Positions 44,946 to 57,268 of a stretch of 64,000 nucleotides of DNA are shown here, one piece after another. The stretch is from Xenopus tropicalis. Lineage: Eukaryota > Chordata > Amphibia > Anura > Pipidae. Position numbers and translations under genes: made by a program. The notes under the pieces were generated by a model. It ran no database searches and had not been told where the DNA came from. It was given only the letters and a program-made list of their open reading frames with translations. Within the stretch, counting starts at the first letter, position 1. Each line of letters starts with the position of its first letter. The stretch spans positions 60,109,378-60,173,377 of the forward strand of contig NC_030678.2 in NCBI RefSeq assembly GCF_000004195.4, written 5' to 3'.

Positions 44946-45859
44946 TCAGAACAACATACAACACTTTTCCTGAGATTAAACATGCTCCTGCTAAAATCAT
45001 TAGTGTTGGACTTTGATATTATGGCCACTGTAGTGACAAGTAGCCACAGAAACAATTATTGTAACTGATAGCCTTGCCATGACTGGGATGGGGGCTATTC
45101 GTTTCTCGATTACTTGCACCTATAGTCCTTGTTCGCCCCCCCCATGTAATCCAAGCTTTCTAAGTAAACTAAGAACTAAAAATCTATCTAGGCATTCAAT
45201 ACCCAGACAAGCACTAACCTTAAGTCTAAAAGCATTCATGCGAATTTTGTGATAACTTTAAAAAGTTATAAGCTATGCATTAGCTTTACTTTCGATGCAG
45301 TCTCTGGATGTGTTAGCCGCCATACTATGTTACCTTATTCTATTAAGGGTAACATTGCCAATATTGCCAAACAGTACTTAGCAAAAAAAAAACTGCATAC
45401 ATCTTAACTGCGTTAAAAAATGTCAAGCTTCATAATTAAATTAGCAGTACAACAGACTTACATTATAGCACTGAGAAGGTACGAAAGGTGTAATCAAATG
45501 GGGGCTGCTACACGTTTACAAAATGTTATAAACTGCTTTTTTGCCTATACAACCAAAAGCGGAGCTCTATAAAAGTGAAGGCTAACATTGCACAGGCACT
45601 ATATGATATAGTCCAGGGAGTGCTAAATAATAACCTGCCAAAATTCATTATATATGCACAAATATGGTGAAATTGCTTTCCAGGCAGTATATTTTTATGA
45701 AAATGGTTTAATTAGATAAGGGAGGGTTTTACAAATAAAGACCTACATTGTTTGGGGGGTATACTTTTCCTTCAATGTTTACAAAACAGAATGTATATAT
45801 CACAGAAAATATATTAATATAGTTACTGCTCTAAACCTTGTATGCCATATTTAAAAGAC
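44946..45859. other. No recognisable feature
   Basis: AT-rich single-copy-looking DNA. Confidence 0.45.
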
Positions 45860-46260
45860 AAGGAATGCCAGCTGAACCTGTCTTCCTATATGGAATAACT
45901 TCTGCAGCACTCTGTAGTCTACTCCAGCAGTGTTTATCATGCTGAAATAAAAATGCTGACTTGATTCTGAATTTCCCACAAAGCTGCAGTTTACAAGACC
46001 AACCCCCATGATTTTGTTCTCCCAGGGAAGCAGAGTAGAAGGAACGAGTAACCTCCCAAATGCCCTTCTGCAGTCACAGCAACCTTGGCATGGTGACATT
46101 CCAATTACAGCCCAGAGATGGTGGGTTATAATAGCACATGCAAACAGACAGCTCATCCTCCATCTTGGTGGCAACACGCATAAACTACTGTATGGTGGCG
46201 CAGAAAGGACTAGATGAGACATTCACAAATGAAGCATGATGTAAATGAAGGAGGTGATTT
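45860..46260. other. Weak candidate conserved non-coding segment
   Basis: Balanced composition, no repeat words, and long opposing open frames (123 codons minus, 69 plus) that show no domain. The high density of non-repetitive sequence suggests either an old unrecognised repeat or a conserved regulatory segment. I cannot choose between them. Confidence 0.25.
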
Positions 46261-49200
46261 TCAGACATATAAATATAGCGATAAAGTGCATCAAAGTGGT
46301 CTGAATTTAAAGGGCAAATCCATTTATAAGGGCTTTCCTTGTCTTTTTAATACCAGGTTTATTCTTGTGCTATTGTGTCTGTGTGGAATAACTGCACAGG
46401 TAAAGCAACTGATGCAGCACATCATATAAATGTATATGATAAAAAACTCTAATGGAGTCCTTTGCAGTGTCAGTGAACCTAAGCGGCTATGTGCCACTCG
46501 TATATTCAGTTAACCTTGGGGTTGCTGACACGTAAAAACTGAGAAAGAGCTGCTAAACTGAAAGACTGATATTAGCAGCATTAAAACTGCTGATATTTCA
46601 GAAACCAGTACCAATAAAAAATGTATATAAAATGCCAAATTACTCATAAGAGTGCTCCGATTAAACTTAATTTTCTCATTTTCTATTCTAATTTTTACAT
46701 TTTTAATTTGTGTTGAGATATCCTTTGGAGGTATGTTACCTTGCATCAAAGGGCAGAAAAAGGCCAGATTTAACATTGCTAAATTAGAGGTGGCGCATAA
46801 AAACATTGCCATTTTAAGTACTAAAGTCCATCACTCAGCACACAAAGAGTCAACAAATTTGGTTTCAAGGTACAAGGGAGTATTTTATTACAATTTTCTA
46901 AGATTATTTTATAGGCACTTATTAGGACATAAACTGTTAGTTAAGTTTCTCTTTGGGAACAAATGTTTTTCTTTAATGGCACAGCATTATGCAAACCTTT
47001 GATTATAGCTTGATAACATCCTGTTCCATACTCTAAAACAAGTTTAACTTAAAGGGGAGTATACTCCCTAAATGATTAGTTCTATAAAGGATGTTCCAGA
47101 CATGGGGCACTCGGGGGAGGAGCCTTGCTGAGTGTGAGGAAAAAGGCAACCAAGGATCCACGAGTGAAGCAAGGTGCAGGGGGTGGTGCGCTGCGTGAGT
47201 GTCCAAAGGGTGATGTCAGCAGAAGGGAAGGGCTCTACCTCTTCTCTGCAGCACCGTGACTGGCAGCATTCCACCCACACTCCCCACAATTTTGTTTTAC
47301 ACGGGATTATTTGTTGTGGTTCACTTTTGGTACTCCTTCTTGCCACAGCTTGGTGGAGGAATGCTTGCAAAGGAGGGCCCATAGCCCGGTGGTAAGATGT
47401 CTGCAAGCCAGTGGTGATGGTAACTGGAATCTCTCTAGGCATGGATCCTGGGAGATTGGTGAAGTTAACCTGCTAAAACGTGCCCATCTGAAGCGGGTGC
47501 TAAAGGTGTCCAGCACTGCAGGTACATCTGTTCATGGTGTTATTGGGGCAAGCATTATGTGTTTTATTCATGTGAAAATTAATGTCAAAAGGTATGATTT
47601 AAAGTTACATCCAGTTTAAACACTTAAATTGTTGAACATTACTTCTTGTGTAATAAAATTGTGGCCTTTTTCCATCCCAAAAATTAAAAAATGTTTTTTT
47701 AAAAGGGTTGCAGGGGAAAAGGGGTACACATAATCAGGGGCTGGTGTGTTCTATAAGGGGTGGTGGCTTGATATTGAAGTGTAGAGATTGTGCTCCTTCT
47801 GGTTTGTAGAAGCACAATCAAAACTAACACCTTCCTACCCCCAGCTGAACCAGGCTTTTTGGTAAAGAACAGTTTATTATACAGAGGGCTTCTTTGTCTG
47901 TTGACTTGTTTTGACTGTTCTTATAAAACCCAAAAGGTAAAATACAGTACTGAATTGTCCTGTTTAGTGTAAGACATAACAGGTACTATATGTAGACAAA
48001 AAAACAATGTTCAACACAATCCCTATATAACTAATGCTGAAAAAAGCTTATACTGCCTCTTTAATTATACCTATAGTTTCCTTATCTTCCTTAAATAAAT
48101 ACTTGTTTTACATAATGGATTTTGGGAACATGACATACAGCTGCAATATTGATATTATTTCAACTTCAAACATAGTGTCCATTATTACCCTTTGTTCCTG
48201 TTTTGTCATTTTGAATAAGTACCTTGCAATAGATTTCCATTACTTGTTTGATCCATAAAGCATTTAAATTGCCTGCCAGACTTGAATCCCTTAACCTGGC
48301 CACAGATTTAACAACACTTGACATGCTGAGGCCTTGTGTGCCTCTGAGACTGTCTACCACTGCATTTGTCAGAGATAACAGAGAATATATCAAGCAATTT
48401 GGCCCAAATTAAGTGGAAGAGAAAGTACAGAAAAAATAAAACAGTGCATGGAAATTATTTTTATACCCTTGCAAACATTTGAAAACATGCAATCAATGAA
48501 ATACCTCAATCAAACTTATGATAACGTCTTAATTGTGATGCCCATGCCCATGTACTTTGTCTTTCTATACTTTTTGTACTTGACTTTTTATTATATAAGG
48601 AACCAACTATTTAAATACCATATCAGAAACTGGCAGTTTAACTCACTGTAACTGGTCTTACATTTGAAATATCACATATACCTGGTTTTCACATATGAGT
48701 AAGGGTCCAAAAACCCATCAAAAATGCTCCAAGGTACAGAAAGCCATTCATACTGAAAACACACATTCTTAATAATTGGCAGATTGATATTCTAAGTTAA
48801 TATAAATAAATGTTTTTTCTTCAGTAGCCATAAGATATGGTGTGTGCTAAATATTGGGTATTGGAAAACAAGTTATACCCCAGGCCTGAATGGCATAACA
48901 TGTTTCAAGTGTGCAACTGACTTGCAATTCACACTATACCTCACATACCCCCATTGTTCCTTAAATCTGGAATATGATTTATAGGAAACAAATGGAACGT
49001 CTTAGGGGTAATACAGTGGGGGAGGGGTTTTCCAACAAGGTATATATCAGTAAGAAAAGTTTGGTCTTACACTTATATACACACACTCTTACATACTTTT
49101 AACTATCACTTTGGGGAATGGTCTTTGTTGACCATACTACTTACACAAATATACACAAATAACACCCCCTTATCGGAAAAACACTCACTGAAAGCACACT

Positions 49201-49984
49201 GAAAACTTCAATTAAACCCCACCAATTATGGAATATAATACTAGATCATCATCCTGAAAGTTCTGAAACACAAAAATGGCATTTGCCACAGTTACCACAG
49301 CCTTCTGAACAAGATTCCTTTGGTGCCCAGCATTAATAGATGCAGTGAACTTGCCCCTGAAGAATGGGTTGCAGACTTTATTTACACACCACATACTGTA
49401 ATTCACTTAAGACGGGCTTAGAAGTGTCAAGTTCACCATAGTTGCATCAGGCACAACTCCTACTTTTGACCTTGATGATGTTCAAACTCTGGGAAAAACA
49501 GTATGAGGGAGAAAATGGTGAGTGTGCTTGAGATTGCACTTTGCTCACTGCACTACAGGCAATAAGCTACTTTAGCTTTATTGGAGAAATAATTTTAAAA
49601 TGATTGACCAGCCATTCTTATCTAAGACTTCCAAGATGGGCCTTTACTACAATAATATTAAGATGTAAATGTAAAATACCATTGTACTGAATGTATTTTT
49701 TTCCAGTGTATATGATGGTGTTAATATATCTGTTTGCAGTTTATTCTATCTACTCGATGGTGCCTTTGTCACAGGCTGGTTGCCATAACCTTCATTTTAA
49801 ACTCACAAAGCTAATATCACAAGGGCTGTGACCATAGTAATGGTTGGCCTAGCATCAAAACCCCCTTGTGTGTATCTGTCCATTATAGGAGATAGTTTAA
49901 ACTATGCCAGCACAGGTACTTGCTAATGAAAACAGCAACAGAGGACAAGTACATTATTGGAGATTATAGGCAGATGGGGGATGT
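46261..49984. other. Mostly unrecognised; tRNA-like block near 47380
   Basis: No supported protein gene. 47049 starts TTAAAGGGGAGTATACTCCC, a MITE-like end without a partner. 47378-47450 has A-box-like TAGCCCGGTGG and a weak B-box-like GGTAACTGGAATC, so a tRNA-derived SINE is conceivable. Frames of 100-124 codons around 47070-47620 overlap on both strands and lack domains. Confidence 0.4.
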
Positions 49985-50352
49985 TCTTTTTTTCCCATAA
50001 AAACGATCAGCGCACCAGAGGTCACCCCTTTAGATTAGAGAACTGGAGCTTCCATTTGAAGCAGTGTAGGAGGAGTTCCACAGTGAGGGCAGTGAGGTTG
50101 TGGAATGCCCTTCCTAGTGATGTTGTAATGGCAGATTCTGTTAATGCCTTTAAGAGGGGCTTGGAGTTCTTGAACAAGCATAGTGTCCAAGGCTATTGTG
50201 ATACTAATATCTACAGTTAGTATTAATGTTGGTATATATAGTTTATGTATGTGAGCGTATAGATAGATCAGTATGGGTTTGTGTAGTGTGGGTTTACTTG
50301 AAAGGGTTGAACTTGATGGACTCGTTTTTTCAACTCTATGTAACTATGTAAC
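49985..50352 (+). pseudogene. CR1-like LINE 3' region
   Basis: The most complete CR1 tail of the window. ORF2 C-terminus: NDQRTRGHPFRLE, then VRAVRLWNALPSDVV, DSVNAFKRGL, ending CDTNIYS. The 3' UTR with GGGTTGAACTTGATGGACTC and a short TATGTAAC terminal repeat follow. Conserved RTRG, WNxLP and FKRxL motifs match the CR1 ORF2 end. The two residues after KRGL normally found (DE) are missing, a small in-frame deletion. Confidence 0.78.
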
Positions 50353-50395
50353 CTCTTTTCAAAAAAATGGAAAGGATATACAGGATGTAGAATAT

Positions 50396-50664
50396 GCACA
50401 TTACTGAGGGAGCTAATAAAAGGAAAGAGAAGATGACCGGCCGCCCTAGGCAACCCGATCGGCCACCTCGCCCCTGCATCTCCCCCCCCTTTGCGTGTGC
50501 TTCGCCATGCATGCACAATTTCGTCAAGCGTGCAGGGGGCTGGTCATTGCCCCCACCGCATAATGACAAGTGGCTGCGTATGCAGAAGAGGCTCCTGCCT
50601 GGTGCCTCCCAATTGTTGCACCCTAGGCAGCTGCCTCTTCTGCCTTCACCTAGTTCCAGCCCTG
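50396..50664. mobile_element. hAT-like MITE, family C, diverged
   Basis: The right end TTCCAGCCCTG is the inverted CAGGGCTGGAA terminus. The interior has CGCCCTAGGCAACCCG, ACCTCGCCCCTGCA and CACCCTAGGCAGCTGCC, typical of the GC-rich family. The right flank tggaatat has a 7/8 match, tagaatat, at 50388-50395, but the left terminus there is not recognisable, so the start is tentative. Confidence 0.45.
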
Positions 50665-50832
50665 TGGAATATCTAAGTTACACAAAATTGCTGGCCAAGC
50701 TGGTGTTCTAAAAGTTGCACTAAACTGTAACTTGAATAAATATTGAAAGACATACAACTAACTGGTGACTTTATCAGGAGCAGATCTTTCCAGAGGACAT
50801 AAGGTGATCCCTCATAATAAGTAGGTTTCATC

Positions 50833-51020
50833 TTAAAGGAGAACTAAAGCTTAACAAAAAAGTAGGGTAGAAATTCTGCACATTATGTTTTGAGATTCTG
50901 TACCAACACAAGGCAATTACAGCCCTTTAGCAATGAAGGTCTGTGGCCCTGAAGATGTTCCTAGTGGCTCTCCATCTTCTTTTCTATTGTTTCATTGCAC
51001 ATGCTGTGAGTTACCTGAAC
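50833..51020. repeat. TTAA-type MITE fragment (AGGAGAACTAAAGC)
   Basis: TTAAAGGAGAACTAAAGCTT resembles a frog TTAA-type MITE terminus. No inverted partner occurs before the next MITE starts at 51021, so it is truncated or was split by it. Confidence 0.4.
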
Positions 51021-51448
51021 TTAAAGGAACAGTAACACCAAAAAATGAAAGTAATTGAAATATCACGTACTGTTGCTCTGCAATGGTAAAACTGGGGTGT
51101 TTGCTTCAGGAACACTACTATAGTTTATAAATACGCTGTTGTGTAGCCATGGGGGCAGCCATTCAAGCTGGAAAAAAAGAGAAAAGGCACAGGTTACATA
51201 GCAAATAAGAGATAAGACACCATTGTATTCTACAGGGTTTATCTGTTAGCTGCTATATAACCTGTGCCTTTTCTTCTTTTGAATGGCTGCCCCCATGGCT
51301 ACACACCAGGGTTTATATAAACTCTAGTAATGTTTCTGAAGCAAACACACAATTTTTACCAGTGCAGGGCAGCAGTACATTTTAGTTTAATTTCTTTAAA
51401 AATAATATTAAAATAAATAAACATTTTTTGGTGTTACTGTTCCTTTAA
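51021..51448. mobile_element. Foldback TTAA MITE (AGGAACAGTAACACC)
   Basis: Left TTAA-AGGAACAGTAACACCAAA; right TTTGGTGTTACTGTTCCT-TTAA. Complementarity continues far inside: TGTGTAGCCATGGGGGCAGC (about 51141) with GCTGCCCCCATGGCTACACA (about 51285), and AAGGCACAGGTTACATAGCA with TGCTATATAACCTGTGCCTT. The whole 428 bp can fold into one long hairpin. Its TTAA target and AGG start fit Kolobok-derived MITEs. Confidence 0.78.
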
Positions 51449-51559
51449 GAACCATCACACAATATACTGTTTAAGTAGATTAGAATATTAAAGTCACAAC
51501 ACAATGCTGATTAATAATTAATTCAGCCCTGTAGCATTAGCTTTTATGTATGTTTGTAT

Positions 51560-52860
51560 CTATGCATGTATTTATTTATTTATATAGCACCACATGGTGC
51601 TTTACAAGGCATAAATACAAACAAGGGTAGTTTTAAATTATAAAAATAAATGGATCTATGTTTAAGTATTTAGACGTTTCAATACATAGTTGGGATCAGG
51701 TCCCTGCCCTGATCCAACCGATCCAATAATTAGGAGAAGGTAACAAACAAAAACAAAAAGGGGGTGGGGTGTAAATGCATAAGTCAAGGGTATGTTGCTG
51801 TAGAGCAATACTAGTTATATATAGAAGATTTTTTTTTAAAAATTTTAGTGTGTGAGCATTCATGACACAAAATGGCAGAGCATTCCAGGGCCAGGATGCA
51901 ATCAGTGAAAAAGCATATTGTTGTGCAGCAGCAGTGAGGACTGAATGCAGTGGATGGAGGTGTGATTCTGGATGACCAGCTAGTAATATGTTACAGTAGT
52001 CTATCTTGGAGAGTATGTGGGCCTAGGCAAGTGTTTTAGCCAAGGAGTAGCAGAGGAAGGGACGTATTTTTGTAATGTTTCTAATAAGGAAGCGGCATGT
52101 TTTGGTGGGGGCTGCAATGTGGGGGATGGGTCTTAGGTGGCACCCAAACACTTGCCTTGAGAAACTGGATGTCACACTGTCAACTATGTTAAAAAGAGGG
52201 AGGGGCCAGGTTTAGGAAGGAATATAAGCAGTCCCGTCTTCAGCATGTTAAATTTGAGGTGGTGAGCAGCCATCCACAATGCAATGGCATTGAGTGATTT
52301 TAGCTTGAATAGCAGAGTTAGATCAGGGCAGGAAAGGAAGATCTGTGAGTCACCTGCATAAAGGTGATTAGAGAAACTGAAAGATGTTATGAGGTCACCA
52401 AAAGAGAAAATGTAAAGATAGTACAGAAGAGGTGGAACAGGTGGAAAGGTATTGTCAGAAACTGTTACACTGAAGTGCATAGAGAGATAGCATGACAACA
52501 ATGATAAAGCAGAACTGCTGATGCCAAGCATTTAGAGATGTGTTAAAAGAGGAGAATGGTCAACAGTATCAAATGCTGCTGAAAGATCCAGGAGCATGTG
52601 AATGGGATAATGTTCCTGTTGCTTAGCAGCATGGATATCGTTGATGCCCTTTGTTAAAGCCATTTCAGTAGAGTGACCCCTGTGGAAACCTGACTGAAAG
52701 AGGTCAAGAAGATGGTTGGTATGCAAAATGGATGGAGACAATCCATTTTAGGATCTTAGAGGAGAAAGGCAGGAGTGCGGTTGTCCTGCAGTTATCAGGG
52801 GAAGTCAGAAAAATAGGATCAAAAGAGCAAGTGGTGGCTGGGACTGCAGAGACTTATTCC
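51560..52860 (-). pseudogene. L2-like LINE, reverse transcriptase to 3' end
   Basis: On the minus strand: [15 protein letters not shown] and [13 protein letters not shown] (52532-52741), an in-frame stop, then a frame with HLYAGDSQI (52184-52531). The catalytic YADD has become YAGD and the PQGS loop is deleted. Downstream are remnants of the RT thumb (KIDYCNILLAG, then WNALP near 51880). The 3' UTR ends TGGTGCTATATAAATAAATA at about 51571-51600, as in L2 elements. The upstream part to about 52860 is frame-broken. Dead copy. Confidence 0.75.
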
Positions 52861-52869
52861 CTCCCTTCT

Positions 52870-53345
52870 TACCTTGCCCCAATCGATACACTCAACTAAC
52901 CAAGAAACACACGGACACCGTTACATAGGGTGGAGTTCGGCCACAGCTTTATTAAATGATACATCATCGATAGTCCTTGCCATGTATTTCACCTTTACCA
53001 AACATTTAACAAACTGCAATAAGAAAAACAATACTTTATTGAACTTCATATACATACCTAATCGAACCTAAATGTCATACCTCCCTGTTTCATGTCATAA
53101 ATGCCTGAAACAGGGAGGGAGGGAAGAAGGAAGGGAGATGCAGCTCAGAACACGCCAGGCAAAATGGAGGGTGAGCGCAGCACTGGGAATGCCGGGAAGA
53201 GGAGGGGTGAACCCGACTGTTTACGCGGGAAAACTAGCTAGGTGAGTTAACCCTATTGTAGACGGAGGGAATTAGACAGTTAGTTAGCTCCACAGTCCCT
53301 CCGCACTTTCATAAAACATTTCAGCGCCGGGTTGCAAAGGGGCCC
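52870..53345 (-). repeat. Unclassified dispersed repeat, copy 2
   Basis: The reverse complement matches 38405-38925 at both ends (GGCGCTGAAATGTTTTATGA, GTGCGGAGGGACTGTGGAGC, GGTAAAGGTGAAATACATGG). On this strand AATAAAGCTGTGG near the end could be a polyadenylation signal. A 13-bp perfect inverted repeat (CCTCCCTGTTTCA 53080-53092 / TGAAACAGGGAGG 53106-53118) lies inside. Confidence 0.55.
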
Positions 53346-55189
53346 ACCCTGATTTATACTCATAATTGTTTTTAGGTTTAGTTCTTCTTTAAGGTGTGAA
53401 AAGGGTATTTTCCATTGAGACAATTGAGCTGTACAGTTTTTTCAACTGTTTGCTTGTTGCTCTACTGAGCCAGAGGCTTGTTCAAATGCAGTTTTGGAGT
53501 CAGGAACTTTTTTTGTCTTCAAAATGCTGAGTACAGTATGCTAAAGCCCACAGATCTAGCTAATATAATAAAATATTTGCCCCATGATATTGGGTCCTGG
53601 TGATGGTAAGTTAAGTTTGTGAATTGTGATGCAAAAAGCACAGTTATGCTTAGAAATTGTAACATTTGCTCCATGGCCATGTTAATAAGTTGATATGAAC
53701 TGTGTGCTGCACACACCTAATTAGTAATTGAACCTATTAAAAAAATTACATTACCAATACTAATTACATCTGTTAATGTGCTCACATCCATGCATAAGCA
53801 GACTTAAACTAAGAATAAAAAGGTATAATACAGAAATAGAAATGACTGGTGTGCACATAGCCCCTTATTTCATATTGTTTTTTGTTTAATTAATGGAATT
53901 ATTTTCCCAGATTTATGTCAGTTTTATTTAATGCAAATATAATTATTTCTGTGCAAAGGTGCAACATTATACGGAAAGACAATTTAAAATCCCCCAAAGC
54001 TTCACTAATAAAAATACATTTTCATAATGCGTAACAATAAAAAAAGCTTTCAATTTTTTTTTTTAGAAATAATTTAAACTGTTTAAATGAAAACTACATA
54101 CTGGGTTACATACTAGGGACCTTGGGACATCAATGAATCAGGGACAAGGTAAACAAAATGTCAGTGCAGCACTGAGAATTAGAGAAGCACCAGCCCAGGC
54201 AAAAACTGGGGGGGGGGGTGTCCAACATTTTGACACCCCTCCAGTGAAATGGTCTTTCCTTTAAAATAAAGTGTACATTTTGACTTTAATTTTGAATGCC
54301 TTTATCACTGCATTTTTACATAAGATTTTCCTGTCATATAAAAATAAATGAGCAGTTTAGACAGCTTTAGACTGCTAATACCAGACTTTTGGCTCAACAG
54401 ATTTCTCCTAAGGAAGCAAATCCACCATTAATACTTTGTACATGTAACTTAATTCTTTCTTTTGACAATTTAATTGCACATCACTAGACTCCCTCCCGCT
54501 AATGTATATCCTTCCAGTGGACTAGCACCCAAGACTACTCTGTATATACAGTATACTCAAGTATGGACTTACCAAGGATCTATACAAAAGAAAAATTATG
54601 CCTATACAATACGTTTTAGAACAAACAGACTAGCTGCAAATTCTTTGATTCTTTGAAGAGTCCAAAATTTAGTTCAACAAAGATCAGAAAGATGAATAGT
54701 ACAATGTAGGATTATTTAATTATATTGCATGAGGTTGGTCAGAGTGTCATTGAAATGTCTATACATTATCTATGCTCTTCCTGTATAGTAATTTAACCAT
54801 AGGCTGCAGTGCCAAAAGCATGTTAATATCAGTCTAAAAGTGCTAATATTTCAGAAACTACTAAATTTAGTAAAACAAATGTGCAAAACAAAAGTTGCAG
54901 AAGTGCTCAGAGAAGCAAGTAAGCCTAAGTAGTTCTTTTGTTTAGATCACTTTTAAATACTTCAGGACCCATTAAAATTCCAGTGCATATAATTCAGGCT
55001 GATTAACAACTCCAAACCAACGTTGAAACAAAATATCAATTCCAGTGCCCTGTGTTTAAAAGATGGTTTGTTTGTCAGTCCCAGATGATTAGTTTTACTG
55101 TCCCTTTAATCAGTATGTTTAAATGTATTCCTCTGTGTAGCAGAAAGAAAAAAGACAGCAATAGCGTTTAGGAAGGGGCAAAGTACCTC
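53346..55189. other. No recognisable feature
   Basis: AT-rich; a TTTAGTTCTTCTTTAAG MITE-like terminus at about 53379 and a G run near 54209-54217. No supported frames. Confidence 0.45.
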
Positions 55190-55480
55190 ATTCCTTCAAT
55201 GATGAATACAATTAGATTCATCATTTTCTGAAACATAATAAACAAGGAAGTTACAAGTCTGCAGAATTAAAAACAAAAAAAAAGGACTAAAAAGAACATC
55301 TGTCAAACGGCCTGCTGCAGAGCTTTCTAGCAAATGGAGAGGCATATGTTCAGAAGGCTTTGGATCATTTCCTCCCATCCGCAATTGAGCTAAATAAAAG
55401 ATGCCCTTTGCTTACAGCACCAGGTCTAATTACAGATATGTGAGCTCTAATTACAAGGCCGGCGCATGATACAAACCAAG
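55190..55480. other. Candidate conserved enhancer with paired homeodomain sites
   Basis: A non-repetitive segment with balanced composition. TCTAATTACA occurs twice (55425-55434 and 55446-55455), 21 bp apart, about two helical turns, matching homeodomain TAATTA sites. Other A/T-core motifs (ATGAATACAATTAGATTCAT) flank it. Regulatory role is inferred from pattern only. Confidence 0.4.
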
Positions 55481-55560
55481 GAGAAACAGATTAATTTGTT
55501 CTTTTAACATTAATATATTATATCGTAAATAGCATATTTTATTTTGCCTGGCCTTTAAGA

Positions 55561-55958
55561 TTAAAGGAGAAGGAAAGGTGAAAACTAAGTAAGCTTTATC
55601 AAAAAGGTCTATGTAAATACAGCAATAAGCACTCACTGAAAAGCTGCACTGAGTCCTCTATTAAAAGAAACACAGGATTTCTTGTCTCGTTTTTTGTAAA
55701 CATGTTCTTGGGTATCAGACTTCCTTTCTCAGAAAAATCCTTCATCCCCACCCTTAAGAATGTGTGATATCAGCTGTAGCTGTAGCAGGAAGCTACTTAA
55801 AATGGCAGCTGCAATCTTAAACAAACAGAGAAAGCTTCTAGGGCTCTTCACTCAGGTATGGTAAAGCTTTCTGCAGAATAAATATAGTGTTCTAGGTGGC
55901 ACTAATGTGGCGGATCTCTTTGCAGTAAAATCCCAAAATGACTTTCCTTCTCCTTTAA
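55561..55958 (+). mobile_element. TTAA-flanked MITE (AGGAGAAGGAAAGG family)
   Basis: Left TTAA-AGGAGAAGGAAAGG; right CCTTCTCCT-TTAA. Same family and orientation as 34225-34662, with shared ACTCAGGTATGGTAAAGC near the right side. No transposase. Confidence 0.72.
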
Positions 55959-56220
55959 GACCCTCTGCACAGAGAACTTTCAGTAGCTACATGCTGTCGA
56001 AGGATGTTAGTGGTTATAGTGCAGCAACAAACAAAGATGCACCAGAAGAATGCAAATAAAATATAAGGGCAAATACCTATGAACATATCTATGGCTATCA
56101 AAACTCACACTTCCCATGACAAGCATGAGTCAGTATTAAGAGCGGCATATTTTAAAATCTGAATGATTCTGATTGGACATTTTGACAATGTGAATTAGAC
56201 TGTAAAAATGATGTTATAAT

Positions 56221-56370
56221 TAGTGATGAACAAATCTGTCCTGTTTTGTCTCGCCAAAAAAATTGCGAATTTTCTTTTGTGAATGAAACTTTTTTGATGC
56301 CATTCATTGTCTATGAAATGCAGAATTTCACAGTGAATCCATGCCTGCCAAAAAAATTTGCTCACCGCTA
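56221..56370. mobile_element. hAT-like MITE, family A
   Basis: Left TAGTGATGAACAAATCTGTCC; right AAATTTGCTCACCGCTA. Flanks gttataat (56213-56220) and gttataag (56371-56378) match at 7 of 8. The landmark CAGTGAATCCATGCCTGCC sits before the right end. Confidence 0.78.
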
Positions 56371-56661
56371 GTTATAAGCGAGGTAACAGAAGTTGGATAT
56401 ATTTTATACACCTTACAATATACAGGAGTTATACAAATTTGCCAGCATCAGGACAGCAAGACAATCAGGAACAGGAAGTGCAGACTAACCTTAAAGTGAG
56501 GCACTGTAAACTGCAAAATAGGCAAATTCAATGGTGTAGCTTAGACAGAGTTGTAATCTAAATATCAGGCACAGATCAAGGCAGGCAGCAATCAGGAATA
56601 GCTTGGAAAATACCACAAATCAATAACCAGAAGTTCCAGTTCATTTAATTACAGCCAGAAA

Positions 56662-56764
56662 TAGTGATAAGCGAATTTCGCCAGGCATGGATTCACAGCG
56701 AAATTCAGTATTTTGACATTGGCAAATTTTTTCACGAAACTTAGTCAACACAAAAATATATTCT
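56662..56764. repeat. hAT-like MITE family A, one end only
   Basis: TAGTGATAAGCGAATTTCGC followed by CCAGGCATGGATTCACAGCG is the family A terminus in the opposite orientation to 56221. No right end is seen before the next MITE. Confidence 0.55.
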
Positions 56765-57185
56765 TAAACAATTTGTGATTAGTCTTAATTTTTGTTATTT
56801 GTAGTTTTTTTTCTATTATTTCAGTTTTTGTTCAGCAACTCTCCAGTTTGGAGTTTTAACCACTATCTGGTTAATAGGATCAAAATTAGCTTAGCAACTA
56901 GGAAGTGGTTTGAAGGAGGGACTTATATATGAATAAGAGAGGTATTGAACAGAAAAGTAAGTTATAAAAAGTAGCATTAACAATAAAGCGGTAACCTCAC
57001 AGAGCAATAGTTTTTCGCCTGCTGGGGTCAGTGACTCCCATTTGAAAGCTTATAGAGAGTTTCAATAAGAAGGCAATAATTTAAAAACTATAAGAAATAA
57101 ATAATGAAGACCAAATGAAAAGTTGCTTAGAATTGACCATTCTGTAACATACTAAAAGTTAAATTAAAGGTGAACCACTCCTTTA
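56765..57185. repeat. Frog TTAA-type MITE (right end AAAGGTGAACCACTCC)
   Basis: A TTAGCAACTAGGAAGTGGTT block, the GGGGTCAGTGACTCCCATTT palindromic block, AAGACCAAATGAAAAGTTGC and the end TTAAAGGTGAACCACTCCTT are characteristic of a very common frog MITE, as I recall. The left terminus is missing. Confidence 0.6.
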
Positions 57186-57268
57186 CTTTGGAATCCCTAC
57201 TCATAGTCACTCTTCATGCCATGTTAGTACTTTTCCTCTACAGTTTCTTTCCAGATTACACAATCTAG

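Noticed and set aside
45851..46222. 123-codon minus-strand frame
   Set aside because: No recognisable domain and an overlapping opposite frame; kept only as a possible conserved non-coding segment.
50833..53395. One large TTAA element from TTAAAGGAGAACTAAAGC to TTTAGTTCTTCTTTAAG
   Set aside because: The ends are loosely complementary, but the 2.5 kb between holds several unrelated complete repeats and no shared interior; two separate MITE ends are as likely.
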